Shown here: piece after piece, positions 62,330 through 64,000 of the stretch | How the letters are laid out: each line of letters starts with the position of its first letter | Position numbering within the stretch: the stretch's first letter is position 1 | Assembly (NCBI GenBank): GCA_963729295.1 | Contig: CAVSNJ010000028.1 | Span: 1-64,000, forward strand | Length of the DNA stretch: 64,000 nt | From: DATJLY01 sp963729295 | Lineage (GTDB): Bacteria > Pseudomonadota > Alphaproteobacteria > ATCC43930 > CGMCC-115725 | Direction: 5' to 3' | Made by a program: the position numbers and the translations under genes | Notes under the pieces: model-generated | The model's input: the letters and a program-made list of their open reading frames with translations, nothing else | What the model was told of the DNA's origin: nothing | The model's database searches: none

Positions 62330-63361
62330 CCGACATCACCCAGTTCCGCGCGCTCCTGGCGCGCGTTGCGGCGGGCGAGCGGCTCGACGAGGACGATGCC
62401 GCCGTGGCGTTCGACGCGATGATGTCGGGCAACGCCACGCCGTCGCAGATGGGCGGCTTCCTCATGGCGCTGCGCGTGCGCGGCGAGACGGTCGCCGAGA
62501 TCACCGGCGCCGCGCGCACCATGCGGGCGAAGGCGCTGACGATCGACGCGCCCGCGGGCGCCATCGACACGGTCGGCACCGGCGGCGACAATTCCGGCTC
62601 CTTCAACATCTCGACCGCCGCGGCGATCGTCGTCGCCGGCTGCGGCGTTCCCGTGGCCAAGCACGGCAACCGCAATTTCTCGTCGAAGTCGGGCTCGGCC
62701 GACATCCTGACGGCGTTGGGCGTCAACATCGACGCCGACATGAGCCTCGTGCGCCGCGCGCTGCACGAGGCCGGCATCTGCTTCCTGATGGCGCCGCGCC
62801 ATCACAGCGCCACGCGCCACGTGGCGCCGACGCGCATCGAGCTCGGCACGCGCACCATCTTCAACCTGCTCGGGCCGATCTCGAACCCGGCCCTGGTCAA
62901 GCGCCAGCTCGTCGGCGTGTTCTCGCCCGACTGGGTGAAGCCGATCGCCGAGGTGCTGCAGAAACTCGGCAGCGACAAGGCCTGGGTCGTCCACGGCGAG
63001 GGCATGGACGAGATCACCACGACCGGGACGACGCAAGTCGCGGCGCTCGAGAATGGCCGCGTCACCACCTTCGCCGTGACGCCCGAGGATGCCGGCTTGC
63101 CGCGCGCGCGGCTCGAGGACCTGAAGGGCGGCGAGCCGGCCGAGAACGCCAGGCGCCTCGTGGCGCTCCTCGAAGGGCGAAAAGGGGCCGCTGCGCGATG
63201 TGGTCCTGCTCAACGCCGCCGCCGCCCTCATCGTCGCCGGCAAAGCGACGGACCTCAAGGCCGGGGTCGAGCGCGCGAGCCAGTCGATCCGCGACGGCGG
63301 CGCGCGCCAGGCGCTTGCAAAGCTCGTCGCCATCACCAACGAGCCGGCGCCACCGCCATGA
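62326..63361 (+). CDS. trpD: Anthranilate phosphoribosyltransferase, read with one +1 frameshift
   Basis: The enzyme transfers phosphoribose to anthranilate. DTVGTGGDNSGSFNISTAAA and VPVAKHGNRNFSSKSGSADILTALG are the PRPP and anthranilate motifs. The frame breaks near 63176 and resumes as LRDVVLLNAAAALIVAGKA to a TGA at 63359-63361. Deleting one G (GAAGGGCG to GAAGGCG) restores about 344 residues. The corrected stop overlaps the trpC ATG by four bases, which supports the correction. Confidence 0.9.
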
Positions 63362-64000
63362 GCGACGCGCTCGGCGATATCTGCGCCACGACGCGCGACC
63401 GGCTCGCCCGCGCCAAAGCGGCGCGTCCGCTCGCCCAGGTCGAGACGGATGCGGCCGCCGCATCGCCACCCCGTGGCTTCGCCGCCGCGCTCGAACGGGA
63501 AATCGGCGCCGGGCGCTATGCCCTCATCGCCGAGATCAAGAAGGCCTCGCCCAGCGCCGGCCTGATCCGGCCCGATTTCGACCCGCCCGCGCTCGCCCGC
63601 GCCTACCGGAACGGCGGCGCCGCATGCCTGTCCGTGCTGACCGAGGACGCCCATTTCCAAGGCTCGCTCGATGACCTCGAAGCGGTCCATGCCGCGGTCG
63701 AATTACCTTTGTTACGCAAGGACTTCATGCTCGATCCTTACCAGATACCTGAAGCACGCGCGGCGGGCGCGGACGCGATCCTCCTGATCCTCGCGGCGCT
63801 CGACGACGACGCGGCGGCGGAGCTCGAGCGCGCGGCCGGCGCCTGGCACCTCGACGTGCTGGCCGAAGTTCATAATGCGGATGAGCTGCGGCGCGCGCTC
63901 CGCCTGAAGACGCGGCTCATCGGCATCAACAACCGTGACCTCAAGAGCTTGAAGACCGATCTTGCGACGACCGAGAGGCTCGCCGCCCTCGTCCCGCGCG
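63358..64000 (+). CDS. trpC: Indole-3-glycerol phosphate synthase, 3' end outside the window
   Basis: About 214 N-terminal residues of the TIM-barrel enzyme are present. LIAEIKKASPSAGLIRPDFD carries the catalytic Lys, then SVLTEDAHFQGSLDDL, PLLRKDFMLDPYQI and GINNRDLKS follow. The usual length is about 265, so some 50 codons lie beyond the edge. ATG 63358 overlaps the frame-corrected trpD stop. Last visible gene of trpE-(haemagglutinin-like)-trpG-trpD-trpC. Confidence 0.93.
   Translation, partial: MSDALGDICATTRDRLARAKAARPLAQVETDAAAASPPRGFAAALEREIGAGRYALIAEIKKASPSAGLIRPDFDPPALARAYRNGGAACLSVLTEDAHFQGSLDDLEAVHAAVELPLLRKDFMLDPYQIPEARAAGADAILLILAALDDDAAAELERAAGAWHLDVLAEVHNADELRRALRLKTRLIGINNRDLKSLKTDLATTERLAALVPR

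Overview
The window is GC-rich bacterial DNA, densely coded and typical of an alphaproteobacterium. Three things point there: an E1-beta subunit of pyruvate dehydrogenase carrying its own lipoyl domain, the conserved gene neighbourhoods secG-pyrG-kdsA-eno-ftsB-pdhABC-lpd-lipA and tpiA-ppiD-trpEGDC, and the families of intergenic palindromes. The genus cannot be read from the sequence, but a free-living, nutrient-scavenging organism fits the five ABC uptake systems.

Layout. 1-4.9 kb: a branched-chain-amino-acid or amide type ABC operon (binding protein, livG, livF, livH, livM). 5-10.7 kb: a TonB-like protein, tRNA-Asn, a PanB-like enzyme, an unsecreted NMT1/THI5-like protein, two small unknowns, and a zinc alcohol dehydrogenase translationally coupled to a COG0523 GTPase. 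10.7-16 kb: small envelope proteins, a 2OG-Fe(II) oxygenase, an overlapping lipoprotein/response regulator/histidine kinase set, and a Nudix hydrolase. 16-23.7 kb: a peptide-type ABC operon on the minus strand, split between its binding protein and its permeases by a lower-GC element of about 2.5 kb. The element has two integrase remnants and an FRG-domain gene. 23.8-32.4 kb: cysteine synthase, a sulfurtransferase, the aap amino-acid transporter, metC and an orphan modC. 32.6-49.5 kb: a PilZ protein and a GlcG-like secreted protein, then minus-strand central metabolism (pdhABC-lpd-lipA-COQ10 homologue, a caspase-like protein, ftsB, an MgtC-family protein, eno, kdsA, pyrG, secG) with PPK2 on the plus strand. 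49.5-53 kb: a cobalamin riboswitch driving btuB and two unknown genes. 53-64 kb: tpiA, an epimerase, ppiD, then trpE, a 999-residue filamentous-haemagglutinin-like protein, trpG, trpD and a trpC cut off by the window edge.

Two themes cut across the regions. First, nine positions need a +1 reading-frame correction in otherwise intact genes (sulfurtransferase twice, aapM, pdhC, PPK2 twice, a membrane protein, trpE, trpD). Eight are cured by deleting one G or C and none is of the opposite sign, so base over-calling is the likeliest cause. Second, G/C-rich palindromic repeats sit in many intergenic gaps. One 43-bp copy also lies in the same reading frame inside the interdomain linkers of both PdhB and PdhC.
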